A program made the position numbers and the translations under genes. From contig JAQGHJ010000402.1 of assembly GCA_028288905.1 (NCBI GenBank), forward strand, positions 1-5,702: 5,702 bases of DNA, read 5' to 3'. The first letter of the stretch is position 1, and each line of letters starts with the position of its first letter. The DNA is from Phycisphaerales bacterium. GTDB taxonomy: Bacteria > Planctomycetota > Phycisphaerae > Tepidisphaerales > Tepidisphaeraceae. The notes under the pieces were generated by a model. That model was not told the origin of the DNA. It did no database searches and was given only the letters and a program-made list of their open reading frames with translations. Of the stretch, positions 5,463 through 5,702 are shown one piece after another.

Positions 5463-5702
5463 GTGGCGGATCGTACCGGCGACGACGACCAGTCGCCTCG
5501 CGCCGGCGTTCGGCGTGCAAGGGCTCGTATCGGGGGAAGAGCCCGTCTCCAAGCGTCAGGCGTGCCGATCTGCGTCAGAACGGATGTCATCCTGAGCGAA
5601 GCGAAGGACCCCTCGTCCACCGCGCGCCCGGGCCCGGCGGCTCAAGGATAGCGGATTGTGAAAGGGTGGCCCGCCGCCGGTGCTCGCCACCCGGTCGTCC
5701 AC
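5463..5702. other. Mostly non-coding right end: leader of the beta-helix gene, repeat arm, possible next-gene start
   Basis: No convincing complete gene lies here. The part next to 5462 must carry the promoter of the beta-helix gene; the best minus-strand match is TTGGAG (5547-5552) and GATACG (5526-5531) with a short 15-bp spacer, too weak to call. A 6-bp inverted repeat, GGGCTC (5521-5526) and GAGCCC (5539-5544), sits in this leader. A dispersed repeat arm follows at 5586-5611. Farther right, AAGGA (5644-5648) precedes a GTG at 5658-5660 by nine bases, and the frame stays open to the window end (MKGWPAAGARHPVVH), a possible truncated plus-strand gene. The inverted repeat GGGTGGC (5664-5670) and GCCACCC (5686-5692), followed by TTT on the minus strand, is instead a weak terminator candidate for a minus-strand gene beyond the edge. 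The two readings compete and neither is secure. Confidence 0.5.
5586..5611 (+). repeat. Single arm of a widely dispersed intergenic repeat (CCTGAGCGAAGCGAAGGA core)
   Basis: The 26 bases starting GTCATCCTGAGCG and ending GCGAAGGACCC match, from memory, a short sequence scattered through intergenic regions of many unrelated bacterial genomes. It is often noticed through spurious peptides such as SFASLRMT, ILSEAKDP or LRFAQDD. All three appear here: plus-strand translation gives ILSEAKDP, minus-strand frames give SFASLRMT and LRFAQDD. The element commonly occurs as two inverted arms. Only one arm is visible, and no reverse-complement copy lies elsewhere in the window. It lies about 124 bp upstream of the beta-helix start codon. 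Its function and mode of spread are unknown to me. Confidence 0.75.

Noticed and set aside
5378..5651. Short open frames on both strands over the repeat arm, giving peptides such as SFASLRMT and ILSEAKDP
   Set aside because: These peptides are translation artefacts of the dispersed repeat core and do not indicate a gene.
1..5702. CRISPR array, tRNA, rRNA, riboswitch or insertion-sequence signatures
   Set aside because: No regularly spaced direct repeats, no cloverleaf-like sequence noticed, no transposase motif and no terminal inverted repeats with target duplications were seen by eye. A covariance-model scan would be needed to exclude small RNAs.

Overview
The window is GC-rich throughout, with codons strongly biased to G or C in the third position. 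Start codons are not preceded by clear Shine-Dalgarno sequences, and the gene content is an HTTM membrane protein, a multi-modular secreted GH32 and a secreted beta-helix protein. Together these suggest a planctomycete, probably of the Gemmataceae. That assignment is inferred from protein character and composition, not from a marker gene.

Layout. Positions 1-612 (+) hold the 3' end of a gene for a small membrane-associated protein, with a truncated hydrophobic segment followed by a WPFSPYQMW motif and a charged Ala/Lys/Glu-rich helix. It overlaps by 20 bp with 593-1585 (+), a 330-residue multi-pass HTTM protein related to the membrane half of vitamin K-dependent gamma-carboxylase. After a 31-bp gap comes 1617-3878 (+), a 753-residue exported GH32 fructan hydrolase (levanase/exo-inulinase type). 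It has two N-terminal beta-sandwich-like modules and a complete catalytic triad. Converging on it with only 18 bp between stop codons is 3897-5462 (-), a 521-residue exported right-handed parallel beta-helix protein. The last 240 bp (5463-5702) are largely non-coding. They hold the 5' leader of the beta-helix gene, one arm of a widely dispersed repeat (core CCTGAGCGAAGCGAAGGA), and a weak candidate for the start of another + strand gene.

How the genes may work together. The first two genes look translationally coupled and probably form a membrane unit of unknown biochemical role. The GH32 enzyme would release fructose from levan, inulin or sucrose-like substrates outside the cytoplasm. The beta-helix protein is probably a polysaccharide-binding or polysaccharide-modifying protein, but no catalytic residues can be assigned. 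Whether it acts on the same glycan as the GH32 is open. I see no CRISPR array, tRNA, rRNA, transposase or prophage gene. The items most worth a second look are the conserved lysine in the HTTM protein with its overlapping partner, the dispersed repeat arm, and the low-complexity insert inside the GH32 catalytic domain.
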